Notes under the pieces: model-generated
Seen by the model: only the letters and a program-made list of their open reading frames with translations
The model's database searches: none
Told to the model about the DNA's origin: nothing
In this document: piece by piece, positions 1 to 6,214 of the stretch
Position numbering within the stretch: the first letter of the stretch is position 1
Layout: every line of letters starts with the position of its first letter
Program-made: the position numbers and the translations under genes
Source of the DNA: an uncultured Calothrix sp.
GTDB taxonomy: Bacteria; Cyanobacteriota; Cyanobacteriia; Cyanobacteriales; Nostocaceae
Length of the DNA stretch: 8,385 nt
Assembly: GCA_937884685.1 (NCBI GenBank)
Contig: CAKZYM010000432.1
Location: forward strand, 1-8,385
Direction of reading: 5' to 3'

Positions 1-415
1 TGGTGTGGAAATTTCTCATTCGCTAGGATTATTAGGACATAGCGATGCTGATGTGCTGACTCACGCGATTATGGACGCGATGTTGGGAGCGCTTTCTTTG
101 GGTGACATCGGTCATTATTTCCCCCCCAGCGATGACAAGTGGGCTGGTGCTGATAGTTTGATGCTGTTGGATAAAGTTAATAATTTAATTCAAGAGCAGG
201 GTTGGAAAGTGGGAAATATTGATTCGGTGGTCGTAGCTGAGCGTCCTAAACTAAAGCCTCACATTGAAAAAATGCGCGAAAAATTAGCAGGTGTTTTAAA
301 AATCGAACCAAACCAAGTAGGTGTCAAAGCAACTACCAACGAAAAACTAGGTCCCGTTGGTGAAGAAAAAGGAATTTGTGCTTATGCTGTAGCTTTGTTA
401 GTTGTTAGTGGTTAG
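1..415 (+). CDS. ispF: 2-C-methyl-D-erythritol 2,4-cyclodiphosphate synthase, 5' end cut off by window
   Basis: Enzyme of the MEP (non-mevalonate) isoprenoid pathway; it cyclises CDP-ME 2-phosphate to MEcPP with release of CMP in the cytoplasm. The visible part has the family block [10 protein letters not shown] (metal and active-site region, matching HSDGDVALH of the E. coli enzyme), then [31 protein letters not shown] and the C-terminal nucleotide-site block [21 protein letters not shown]. The reading frame is open to the left edge; by comparison with the usual length of about 160 residues, some 20 N-terminal residues, including the first metal-binding DxH, lie outside. A GTG at position 5 is internal and not the start. 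Odd point: the last codons and the TAG stop sit in a 7-bp tandem array, so the C-terminal tail (VVSG) is repeat-encoded. Identification is secure. Confidence 0.96.
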   Translation, partial: GVEISHSLGLLGHSDADVLTHAIMDAMLGALSLGDIGHYFPPSDDKWAGADSLMLLDKVNNLIQEQGWKVGNIDSVVVAERPKLKPHIEKMREKLAGVLKIEPNQVGVKATTNEKLGPVGEEKGICAYAVALLVVSG

Positions 416-485
416 TTGCTAGCGGTTGGTTATTATTTAATAACTGTTCCCTGCTCACTGCTCACTGATAACTGTTCACTGTAAT
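394..485. repeat. Heptanucleotide tandem array after ispF
   Basis: Period-7 tandem repeat in two blocks. The first (394-435) has units such as GTTGTTA, GTGGTTA and GTTGCTA, and overlaps the last codons and stop of ispF. The second (444-485) has six units of the CTGTTCA/CTGCTCA/CTGATAA type. Eight bases separate the blocks. The class resembles STRR sequences described in heterocystous cyanobacteria. The second block is the reverse complement type of the array at 2267-2322, so the two arrays bracket the lipoprotein gene in inverted orientation. Confidence 0.85.
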
Positions 486-504
486 TATTCATAAATCTAC
501 CTAA

Positions 505-2277
505 ATGCAAAGATTTTTCTCAATTATTCCCAACTTTCGACGTTTGCGTCTACCAGTTATTCTGGCAACTATAACGGCTCTTTTTGTTGGTGCTTGTAAT
601 CCGTCTAATTTTAGAAGCGAAGCGGCTGAAACTTCGCAATTAATACTCAGTCAATTGAGCGACCCGAAAACTTTTAATTTAGCTCTTTCTCAAGAGTCCC
701 CGAATATTTTTGCCTACACCTTTGAAGGTTTAACAACTCTAAACCCTGTAAGTAGAGAAATCGAACCAGCATTGGCTGAGTCTTGGGAAATGTCTGAAGA
801 CGGATTAGAGTTTGTTTTTAAATTACGGGAAAATTTAAAATGGTCGGACGGTAAACCTTTAACCTCAAATGATGTTGTATTCAGCTACAACAAAATTTTC
901 TTTAATGAAGAAATTCCTACTGATGTTAAAGACGGTTTAAAAATGGGTGAAAAAGGTGTGTTACCCAAAGTAGAAAAGGTTGATGAGCGAAGGGTCAAAT
1001 TTATTTTACCTGAACCTTTTCGACCTTTCTTGCAAAATATGAGAACGCCTATTTTACCGAAACATGCTTTACAAGAATCGGTAAAAACAAAAGATTCGGA
1101 AGGAAAGCCGTTATTTATCCAAAAATGGAATGTTGATACTCCTGTCGATGAAATTGTCACTAATGGTCCTTATAAGTTAGGACGTTACACACCTACTCAA
1201 CGTGTAATATTCGAGCGCAATCCTTATTACCGGAAAAAAGATAAACCATTAATTGATAAAATTAACTGGGAAATTGTCGAATCTCAAGATACTTCCTTAC
1301 TACAATTTCGTTCCGGTAGTTTGGATTATATGGGGGTATCACCAGAATATTTTTCTTTACTCAAACGAGAAGAAGAGCGCGGTAATTTTAGAATAGAAAA
1401 TGGTGGTCCTGCGACCGGTACATCTTTTGTATTTTTTAATTTAAATAAAGGCAGCAGAAACGGTAAACCTTTGGTTAATCCCATCAAATCAAAGTGGTTT
1501 AATTCAAAAGATTTTCGCCAAGCTATAGCTTACGCTATCGACCGCGAAACTATGATTAACAATACATATCGAGGTTTAGGTAAAACGCAAAATTCGCCGG
1601 TTTCCGTACAAAGTCCTTATTATCTACCTCCAGAAGAAGGCTTAAAAGTTTACGATTATAGCTTAGATAAATCGCGAGAATTACTCAAAAAAGCCGGATT
1701 TAAATCTAATTCTCAAGGTCAATTATTAGACAAAGATGGAAATCGCGTTCGTTTCACTTTACTAACTAATTCTGGTAATAAAATCCGTGAAGCAATGGGA
1801 GCGCAAATCAAATCGGATTTGAGTAAAATTGGTATTCAAGTTGATTTTACTCCCCTTGCTTGGAATACTTATTTAGATAAAATTTCCAATAGTTTAGACT
1901 TTGAAATGGCATTATTAGGTTTAACGGGTGGATTAGAACCAAACGATGGTGCAAACGTATGGAAACCTGACGCTGGATTGCATATGTTTAATCAAAAACC
2001 ACAAGCCGGACAAAAGCCAATTGAAGGTTGGGAAGTTTCTCCTTGGGAAAAAGAAATTGCCAGACTTTATGTTAAAGCAGCACAGGAATTAGATGAAGAG
2101 AAAGTCAAAGAAATATACGCAGAAACCCAACAAATTACACAGGAAAATTTACCCTTCATCTATTTAGTTAATTCCCTCTCATTAGCAGCCATGCGTAACA
2201 AAATTGAAGATACTAAATTCAATGCAATCGGTGGTGCTTTTTGGAATATCGAAGAAGTTAAAATCAGCGAACAGTGA
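505..2277 (+). CDS. ABC transporter substrate-binding lipoprotein, family 5 (peptide/nickel type)
   Basis: Extracytoplasmic solute-binding protein of the oligopeptide/dipeptide/nickel family (SBP_bac_5), which hands its ligand to an ABC permease. The N-terminus has a basic stretch (RRLRLP, residues 12-17), a hydrophobic core and a lipobox V28-G29-A30-C31, so it is probably a lipoprotein anchored at C31. The mature part shows the family pattern: LDPKTFN-type entry (here LSDPKTFNLALSQE), EPALAESWEMSEDGLEFVFKLRENLKWSDGKPLTSNDVVFSY, NGPYKLGRY, RNPYYR and FRQAIAYAIDRETMI. Its 590 residues are normal to slightly long for the family. The ATG at 505 is the first in frame before the signal peptide; no clear Shine-Dalgarno sequence precedes it. 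No permease or ATPase gene lies next to it, so it is an orphan binding protein and the ligand cannot be read from context. The stop codon lies inside a heptamer array. Confidence 0.9.
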   Translation: MQRFFSIIPNFRRLRLPVILATITALFVGACNPSNFRSEAAETSQLILSQLSDPKTFNLALSQESPNIFAYTFEGLTTLNPVSREIEPALAESWEMSEDGLEFVFKLRENLKWSDGKPLTSNDVVFSYNKIFFNEEIPTDVKDGLKMGEKGVLPKVEKVDERRVKFILPEPFRPFLQNMRTPILPKHALQESVKTKDSEGKPLFIQKWNVDTPVDEIVTNGPYKLGRYTPTQRVIFERNPYYRKKDKPLIDKINWEIVESQDTSLLQFRSGSLDYMGVSPEYFSLLKREEERGNFRIENGGPATGTSFVFFNLNKGSRNGKPLVNPIKSKWFNSKDFRQAIAYAIDRETMINNTYRGLGKTQNSPVSVQSPYYLPPEEGLKVYDYSLDKSRELLKKAGFKSNSQGQLLDKDGNRVRFTLLTNSGNKIREAMGAQIKSDLSKIGIQVDFTPLAWNTYLDKISNSLDFEMALLGLTGGLEPNDGANVWKPDAGLHMFNQKPQAGQKPIEGWEVSPWEKEIARLYVKAAQELDEEKVKEIYAETQQITQENLPFIYLVNSLSLAAMRNKIEDTKFNAIGGAFWNIEEVKISEQ

Positions 2278-2322
2278 ACAGTTAACAGTGAACAGTGAAC
2301 AGTTATCAGTTATCAGTTATTA
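2267..2322. repeat. Heptanucleotide tandem array overlapping the lipoprotein gene stop
   Basis: Eight consecutive 7-bp units of the GTGAACA, GTTAACA and GTTATCA types, with degenerate units at each end. The TGA stop (2275-2277) of the lipoprotein gene is formed within the second unit, and the last codons (Ser-Glu-Gln) fall in the first. The array is the reverse-complement class of the block at 444-485. Confidence 0.87.
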
Positions 2323-2325
2323 AAT

Positions 2326-2362
2326 TAGTAGTGGGAGCATCTTGCTCCCTATCTACTATTTT
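2326..2362 (+). terminator. Probable intrinsic terminator of the lipoprotein gene
   Basis: Hairpin with a strong GC core: GGGAGC (2333-2338), loop ATCTT, GCTCCC (2344-2349). It is lengthened by TAGTAG (2326-2331) pairing with CTACTA (2353-2358) across a small asymmetric internal loop, and followed at once by TTTT (2359-2362). It lies about 50 bp after the stop codon. The T run is short, and a GGGAGCATCTTGCTCCC core could also be a dispersed palindrome, so this is probable and not certain. Confidence 0.58.
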
Positions 2363-2368
2363 CTATCA

Positions 2369-2431
2369 ATTACCAATTACCAATTACCCATTAATAATTA
2401 CGAATTACGAATTACGAATTACGAATTATAC
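2369..2431. repeat. Heptanucleotide tandem array abutting the larB start
   Basis: Nine consecutive 7-bp units: ATTACCA twice, two variant units, ATTACGA four times, and a degenerate last unit. The array ends two bases before the larB ATG at 2434, so the entire ribosome-binding region of larB is repeat sequence and contains no Shine-Dalgarno motif. The ATTACCA unit recurs before argH (3567-3594). Confidence 0.9.
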
Positions 2432-2433
2432 TT

Positions 2434-3210
2434 ATGACCGATGAAAAAGCCCTACAATCCCTATTAAATGCAGTTGCTGATGGTAGTTTGTCTACCGATG
2501 CTGCGTTTTCTCAATTAAAGGATTTAGCCTACGAATCTGTAGGAGATTTTGCAAAAATTGACCACCACCGCTCTTTAAGAACTGGTTTTCCCGAAGTCAT
2601 TTGGGGTCAAGATAAAACCCCCGAACAAATTGCTCGGATTATGGGGGTAATGTCTCAACAAAATCAAGTTGTGATGGCAACTCGGATTACTCTGGAAGTC
2701 TACGCTTGTCTGCAACCCAAGGTGAGAAATTTACGTTACTACGAGTCTGCTCGTATCTGTGCTGTTCTTCCCTCTACTGTTGAAGTTCGATACTCCGGTA
2801 CAATTGGTATTCTTACTGCTGGAACTGCTGATTTACCGGTTGCAGAAGAAGCAGCAGTTACCGCAGAACTTTCTGGTTTTCAGGTGACTCGGTTATGGGA
2901 TGTGGGTGTAGCGGGAATCCACCGCTTGTTAAATAATCGTCACGTTATTGAATCGGCATCGGTATTAATTGTTGTTGCAGGAATGGAAGGAGCTTTACCA
3001 AGTGTTGTCGCAGGTTTAGCGGACTGTCCAGTAATTGCCGTACCGACCAGTATTGGTTATGGAGCCAGCTTTGGTGGATTAGCACCTTTATTAACAATGC
3101 TTAACTCTTGTGCAGCGGGTATCGGAGTAGTAAATATTGATAATGGATTTGGTGCAGCTGTTTTAGCAGGGCAAATTTTGCGGTCAGCCGAGAAATTACG
3201 GATGTCATAA
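2434..3210 (+). CDS. larB: Nickel-pincer cofactor biosynthesis protein LarB
   Basis: Predicted pyridinium-3,5-biscarboxylic acid mononucleotide synthase. LarB carboxylates the pyridinium ring of nicotinic acid adenine dinucleotide and splits off AMP, the first step toward the nickel-pincer nucleotide cofactor (first known from lactate racemase). The C-terminal half is a PurE/AIR-carboxylase-like domain: YSGTIGILTAGTADLPVAEEA (residues 120-140), DVGVAGIHRLL (156-166), VVAGMEGALPSVVAGL (180-195), VPTSIGYGASFGGL (203-216) and NSCAAGIGVVNIDNGFGAA (224-242). C226 and E185 sit where the catalytic Cys and Glu of the Lactobacillus enzyme are expected (from memory of that structure, with a constant offset of five residues). 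Its 258 residues are normal. The ATG at 2434 directly follows a heptamer array; no better start is seen. larC, larE and larA are not in the window. It may share a transcript with the small gene 35 bp downstream. Confidence 0.92.
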   Translation: MTDEKALQSLLNAVADGSLSTDAAFSQLKDLAYESVGDFAKIDHHRSLRTGFPEVIWGQDKTPEQIARIMGVMSQQNQVVMATRITLEVYACLQPKVRNLRYYESARICAVLPSTVEVRYSGTIGILTAGTADLPVAEEAAVTAELSGFQVTRLWDVGVAGIHRLLNNRHVIESASVLIVVAGMEGALPSVVAGLADCPVIAVPTSIGYGASFGGLAPLLTMLNSCAAGIGVVNIDNGFGAAVLAGQILRSAEKLRMS

Positions 3211-3245
3211 TTTATCTCTTTGGGCTATCACAGTGATGCTAACTA

Positions 3246-3512
3246 ATGCGAAAGTTAAAAATGAAACTTTGGTCGCTCTTGGGTGGGTTTACTATCAGCT
3301 TGTGGACAACAATTTTATTATCAAATACTGTTAATGCTCAGAGCAAATTACCTGTAAACTGGACTGTGATAGCCCAAACTGTCAACGACCCAGACCTTTT
3401 GGGTCAAGCACAAAAAGCCTGGAATAACTTTGTTGAAACAGGTCAGATTTGGGCACTTTTAATTGGTTTAGTAATTGGTTATATAATTCGTAATTTAACA
3501 AGCTACGGGTAA
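3246..3512 (+). CDS. Small hypothetical protein with signal peptide and C-terminal membrane segment
   Basis: I do not recognise a named family. The 88-residue product has a basic N-terminus (MRKLKMK), a hydrophobic stretch at about 8-25 and a plausible signal-peptidase site V29-N30-A31|Q32. A short polar region with NDPDLLGQAQKAWNNF follows, then a hydrophobic helix at about 68-82 (IWALLIGLVIGYII) and the tail RNLTSYG. The pattern suggests a protein anchored in the plasma or thylakoid membrane by its C-terminus, with a lumenal or periplasmic loop. A second ATG at 3261 would shorten it by five residues; neither start has a clear ribosome-binding site. It begins 35 bp after larB, so co-transcription is possible. 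A role linked to LarB would be pure inference. Confidence 0.72.
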   Translation: MRKLKMKLWSLLGGFTISLWTTILLSNTVNAQSKLPVNWTVIAQTVNDPDLLGQAQKAWNNFVETGQIWALLIGLVIGYIIRNLTSYG

Positions 3513-3515
3513 TAC

Positions 3516-3618
3516 GATTTAGGATTTAGGATTTTGGATTTTGGATTCGATAGTTATGAGTTAGGAATTACCAATTACCAATTACCAATTACCAATCCCC
3601 CATGCCCAATTCCCAATT
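3516..3618. repeat. Composite heptanucleotide array upstream of argH
   Basis: Three period-7 blocks stand in the spacer after the 88-residue gene. GATTTAG/GATTTTG-type units occupy 3516-3550 (five units), ATTACCA occupies 3567-3594 (four perfect units), and CCCAATT occupies 3605-3618 (two units). The last block ends four bases before the probable argH ATG at 3623 and includes the upstream ATG at 3602. No terminator or clear promoter is visible in this spacer. Confidence 0.87.
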
Positions 3619-3622
3619 CCCT

Positions 3623-5011
3623 ATGACACAGCAAACTTGGAGTCAGCGGTTTGAATCAGCGTTGCATCCTACTATTACTCGTTTCAATGCCAGCATTAGT
3701 TTCGACATTGAATTAATTGAATATGATTTAACTGGTTCGGTTGCTCATGCCAAGATGCTGGCTAAGTGTGAGATTATTTCGACCGAAGAAGGGGAGCGGT
3801 TGGTTGCTGGTTTAGAACAAATTCGTCGGGAATATCAGAATGGTAATTTTAATCCAGATGTCGATTCGGAAGATGTGCATTTTGCTGTCGAACATCGTTT
3901 AGTGGAAATTGTTGGCGATGTCGGCAAAAAGTTGCATACCGGACGTTCTCGTAATGACCAAGTAGGTACGGATACAAGACTTTATTTACGCGAACAAATT
4001 CAGCAAATCCGTCAAAAATTGCGGGAATTTCAAACGGTTTTGCTTGATATAGCGGAAAAAAACGTTGAAACTTTGATTCCTGGCTATACTCATCTACAAC
4101 GCGCTCAACCTCTAAGTCTTGCTCATCATCTCTTGGCTTATTTCCAAATGTCGCAACGAGATTGGGAACGTTTGGGAGATGTTTATAAACGTGTAAATAT
4201 TTCACCTTTGGGTTGCGGTGCTTTAGCGGGAACTACTTTCCCTATTGATAGACATTACAGCGCTCAACTATTAAATTTTGACAAGGTTTACGACAACAGC
4301 CTTGATGGAGTTAGTGACAGAGATTTTGCTATTGAATTTTTGAATGCTGCTAGTTTGATAATGGTTCATTTGAGCCGTTTATCAGAAGAGGTAATTTTAT
4401 GGTCTTCCGAAGAATTCGGTTTTGTCACTCTTAAAGATAGCTGCGCTACGGGTTCGAGTATAATGCCTCAAAAGAAAAATCCCGATGTACCGGAATTGGT
4501 TCGAGGTAAAACTGGCAGAGTATTTGGTCATCTCCAAGCAATGCTGGTAATGATGAAGGGATTACCACTGGCTTACAACAAAGACCTGCAAGAAGACAAA
4601 GAAGGTTTATTTGATGGGGTCAATACAGTTAAAGCTTGTTTGTCAGCAATGACGATTCTGCTTAGAGAAGGTTTGGAATTTCGCAATCAACGATTAGCGG
4701 AAGCTGTAGCAGAAGATTTTTCTAACGCTACCGATGTAGCAGATTATCTTGCAGCCCGTGGTGTTCCGTTCCGAGAAGCCTATAATCTCGTGGGTAAGGT
4801 AGTGAAAACCAGTATTGCTGCTGGTAAACTTTTGAAAGATTTGAGCTTAGAAGAATGGAAACAACTTCATCCCAAATTTGACAAAGATATTTATGAAGCT
4901 ATATCACCCCGTCAGGTTGTAGCCGCACGTAACAGCTACGGTGGAACCGGTTTCGAGCAGGTTAATCAAGCATTACAGATTGCTCGTTCTCAAATTACTC
5001 GGAAGGACTAG
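3623..5011 (+). CDS. argH: Argininosuccinate lyase
   Basis: Splits argininosuccinate into arginine and fumarate, the last step of arginine synthesis; a cytoplasmic homotetramer of the fumarase/aspartase superfamily. With the start chosen here (462 residues, the normal length) the three family blocks are HTGRSRNDQ (105-113), YTHLQRAQP (155-163, containing the general acid/base region His157) and the flexible signature [12 protein letters not shown] (277-288) with the catalytic Ser. All key residues are present. An ATG 21 bases earlier (3602) is in frame, but the codons between the two are CCCAATT heptamer repeat and encode an unconserved-looking PNSQFP leader, so MTQQTW at 3623 is preferred. 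No Shine-Dalgarno sequence is visible because repeats occupy the leader. A purine-rich heptamer array starts at the stop codon. Confidence 0.97.
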   Translation: MTQQTWSQRFESALHPTITRFNASISFDIELIEYDLTGSVAHAKMLAKCEIISTEEGERLVAGLEQIRREYQNGNFNPDVDSEDVHFAVEHRLVEIVGDVGKKLHTGRSRNDQVGTDTRLYLREQIQQIRQKLREFQTVLLDIAEKNVETLIPGYTHLQRAQPLSLAHHLLAYFQMSQRDWERLGDVYKRVNISPLGCGALAGTTFPIDRHYSAQLLNFDKVYDNSLDGVSDRDFAIEFLNAASLIMVHLSRLSEEVILWSSEEFGFVTLKDSCATGSSIMPQKKNPDVPELVRGKTGRVFGHLQAMLVMMKGLPLAYNKDLQEDKEGLFDGVNTVKACLSAMTILLREGLEFRNQRLAEAVAEDFSNATDVADYLAARGVPFREAYNLVGKVVKTSIAAGKLLKDLSLEEWKQLHPKFDKDIYEAISPRQVVAARNSYGGTGFEQVNQALQIARSQITRKD

Positions 5012-5074
5012 GGAGTTAGGAGTTAGGAGTTAAGAATTAGGAGTTAGGAATTAATAACTAATAATTAATAATTT
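5012..5074. repeat. Heptanucleotide tandem array directly after argH
   Basis: Nine consecutive 7-bp units: GGAGTTA (four copies), AGAATTA, GGAATTA and AT-rich variants ending in ATAATTT. It begins immediately after the argH TAG stop (5009-5011). The purine-rich units at its start are nearly complementary to the pyrimidine-rich units of the array at 5104-5159. Confidence 0.88.
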
Positions 5075-5103
5075 TCTACCGACTCTCCCCCGTCTAATAA
5101 TTA

Positions 5104-5159
5104 CTCCCTACTTGCTACTTACTACTTGCTACTTACTACTTACTACTCCCTACTCCCTC
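5104..5159. repeat. Heptanucleotide tandem array, pyrimidine-rich
   Basis: Eight uninterrupted 7-bp units in the order CTCCCTA, CTTGCTA, CTTACTA, CTTGCTA, CTTACTA, CTTACTA, CTCCCTA and CTCCCTC. The bases at 5145-5158 can pair with 5010-5023 in 12 of 14 positions, so the transcript after argH could fold into a long stem-loop. No spacer sequences of constant length are present, so this is not a CRISPR array. Confidence 0.9.
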
Positions 5160-5168
5160 TCCCTCAAT

Positions 5169-5210
5169 AAAAAATATTTGCGGAGCGCTACTACAGACAC
5201 TCCGCAAATA
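5169..5210 (-). terminator. Intrinsic terminator of the 61-residue minus-strand gene
   Basis: Perfect 11-bp inverted repeat (arms 5175-5185 and 5200-5210, core TTTGCGGAG/CTCCGCAAA) with a 14-base loop. Read leftward it is followed by six T (complement of A 5169-5174). It lies about 35 bp beyond the TAA of the minus-strand gene. The rightward side lacks a T run, so it is directional for the minus strand; argH would need another end. Confidence 0.82.
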
Positions 5211-5244
5211 AAAGGTTTCAAAAATAAGAATTGAAATTAGAAAA

Positions 5245-5430
5245 TTAGTCAGTTGCAGCAGCACCAGTATTATCATCTGTTGCTGAATTATTCTGTTCTT
5301 CGTCTTGCTTCGGCGGTCCTTGTTGATACCTTCTTTGGTAACGTCCTGTATTAGTCCGTTTACGAAACTTGCGGGCATATGCCTGGTTCCGTAACGCCTT
5401 TTCTTTCTTTAGGTTACGGCGCTTAGCCAT
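5245..5430 (-). CDS. Small charged hypothetical protein (basic N-terminus, acidic tail)
   Basis: The product has 61 residues beginning MAKRRNLKKEKALRNQAY. The first 35 residues are about half Lys/Arg (two KR-rich clusters), then a QQGPPKQDEEQ linker leads to a Ser/Thr/Asp/Ala tail (residues 43-61). It resembles conserved small cyanobacterial proteins of unknown function. The basic part looks suited to RNA, DNA or ribosome binding, but that is inference. The start at 5430 is chosen because a good Shine-Dalgarno (GAGGTG) stands five bases before it; an in-frame ATG seven codons upstream (5451) has no such site and would place the ribosome-binding site inside the gene. A -10-like element lies about 40 bp upstream and an intrinsic terminator downstream, so it is a self-contained single-gene unit. 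Another minus-strand frame over the same DNA (5136-5378) has neither signal. Confidence 0.8.
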   Translation of the reverse strand: MAKRRNLKKEKALRNQAYARKFRKRTNTGRYQRRYQQGPPKQDEEQNNSATDDNTGAAATD

Positions 5431-5471
5431 ATTCACCTCATTAATAAACAACGTCTAACTTGCTGGTAGGC

Positions 5472-5499
5472 ATTATATAGATAGTTTCTAGTTATCTAT
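5472..5499 (-). promoter_or_regulatory. Putative promoter and small inverted repeat of the 61-residue gene
   Basis: On the minus strand TATAAT (complement of 5472-5477) is a perfect -10 box, with an expected RNA start near 5465 and a leader of about 35 bases ending in the GAGGTG ribosome-binding site. No good -35 hexamer stands at the right distance. An inverted repeat ATAGATA (5477-5483) / TATCTAT (5493-5499) lies across the spacer and could be an activator or repressor site; in AT-rich DNA this could be chance. Confidence 0.45.
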
Positions 5500-5825
5500 T
5501 TTTTGATGCTAATAACATTCTAACTTAGTCCAGCTACTAGCATATTTTAAACAGCAATATAGTCTATCCCATTTATTTTTATAATGTCAATGGCTTGCAC
5601 GAAGTTTATACTTTATTAAAAAATTGTATGTTTAAGAAACAAATTTTAATCATAACAAGATGGGCGATGATGCTACCTAAAAATAAAGTTTGAAGTAGTT
5701 TGCACTGAGCTAATTTATATTTTTATACTTAGAAACATAGCTATAATTACTAGTAATATATTTGATATCTTCTCTGACTATTGAGTTAAATAATAATATT
5801 TAAATAAGTTTTATTGTAAATACAC

Positions 5826-5889
5826 AAAAAATCTTATAGATATTATTTCAATTATTCAAAATTAAAATAATATCTATAAGGTTTTTTTT
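5826..5889. terminator. Long perfect hairpin with bidirectional terminator shape
   Basis: Perfect 16-bp inverted repeat CTTATAGATATTATTT (5833-5848) and its complement (5865-5880) around a 16-base loop. One G-T pair and six A-T pairs extend it to 23 bp (5826-5848 with 5865-5887). A run of eight T (5882-5889) follows on the + strand, and six A (5826-5831) give a T run on the minus strand. The stem is AT-rich, so termination strength is uncertain. Neither flanking gene is transcribed toward it, so it does not end a known gene. A palindromic repeat element is the alternative reading. Confidence 0.6.
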
Positions 5890-6040
5890 AATTTGTAAAA
5901 CTAAAGCATATTAACTGTTTCTCAAATTTTGATTATTTTAATATTTTTTGACGGACAAAATCTATTTAAAATTTGAGCGGATGAACTTAAAAATGCAAGT
6001 AATTAGTAATTAAAGCCCATCCGAATTAATAGTCCTGTTG

Positions 6041-6054
6041 GTAAAGCTGATTAC
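6041..6054. promoter_or_regulatory. NtcA-type palindrome (GTA-N8-TAC)
   Basis: GTAAAGCTGATTAC matches exactly the GTA-N8-TAC consensus of NtcA, the cyanobacterial nitrogen-control activator. A TAN3T -10 sequence (TAAATT, 6072-6077) follows on the + strand at 17 bases, shorter than the usual spacing of about 22. The motif has six fixed bases and would occur by chance about once in a few kilobases, so it is only a candidate. Confidence 0.3.
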
Positions 6055-6139
6055 AAAATAATTATTTTTTCTAAATTAGTCGGCTAGAAAGTATTGTTAT
6101 ACACAATAAATATCAAGTCTGTGGATGGTAAAATTAATC

Positions 6140-6182
6140 TATTCTAAGATAATCATTGTAGAAAGTGATAATCGTTAGAATA
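6140..6182. promoter_or_regulatory. Imperfect palindrome with two Fur/Zur-like sites
   Basis: Two direct copies of GATAATC (6148-6154 and 6167-6173) lie 19 bp apart. Each begins a sequence resembling the 7-1-7 Fur-family box (for example TGATAATCGTTAGAA at 6166-6180 against TGATAAT-N-ATTATCA). They are enclosed by TATTCTAA (6140-6147) and its complement (6175-6182), so the whole forms an imperfect 43-bp palindrome with one bulge. It lies about 40 bp upstream of the -35 element proposed for the Nudix gene. Binding by a Fur or Zur regulator is inference. Confidence 0.35.
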
Positions 6183-6214
6183 AGGCTTGACGCGCAAATA
6201 TTTTTGTATCAAAG

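Larger units (their letters stand above)
5500..6140. other. AT-rich intergenic region without a convincing gene
   Basis: Read in all six frames this stretch holds only very short reading frames with no recognisable protein; the longest I noted near a promoter-like sequence is a 21-codon frame at 5628-5693. It is more AT-rich than the genes around it. Structures listed separately are the long hairpin (5826-5887) and the NtcA-type palindrome (6041-6054). In addition, CTCAAATTTT (5921-5930) is inverted at 5968-5977, and CGGATG (5978-5983) at 6018-6023. Together with flanking signals it separates two divergently transcribed genes by 860 bp. No tRNA or rRNA is seen. Confidence 0.6.

Noticed and set aside
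885..1160. 91-codon minus-strand frame inside the lipoprotein gene
   Set aside because: It is antisense to well-conserved family sequence; no start signals.
505..2322. Array-bracketed lipoprotein gene as a transposon
   Set aside because: No transposase and no target-site duplication; the flanks are heptamer repeats of a kind found throughout the window.
3602..3622. Seven extra N-terminal codons of ArgH
   Set aside because: They are translated heptamer repeat (CCCAATT) and unlike the family's N-terminus, so the start at 3623 is preferred.
3849..4205. 118-codon minus-strand frame inside argH
   Set aside because: It lies wholly within a clearly functional gene on the other strand and resembles no known protein.
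5104..5159. CRISPR-like tandem repetition
   Set aside because: Units are 7 bp and contiguous with no unique spacers, and no cas gene is present; it belongs to the short tandem repeat class.
5136..5378. 80-codon minus-strand reading frame
   Set aside because: It overlaps the better supported 61-residue gene in another frame, runs through the terminator and the heptamer array, and has no ribosome-binding site.
5628..5693. 21-codon small reading frame in the AT-rich spacer
   Set aside because: No ribosome-binding site and unremarkable composition; such frames are expected by chance.
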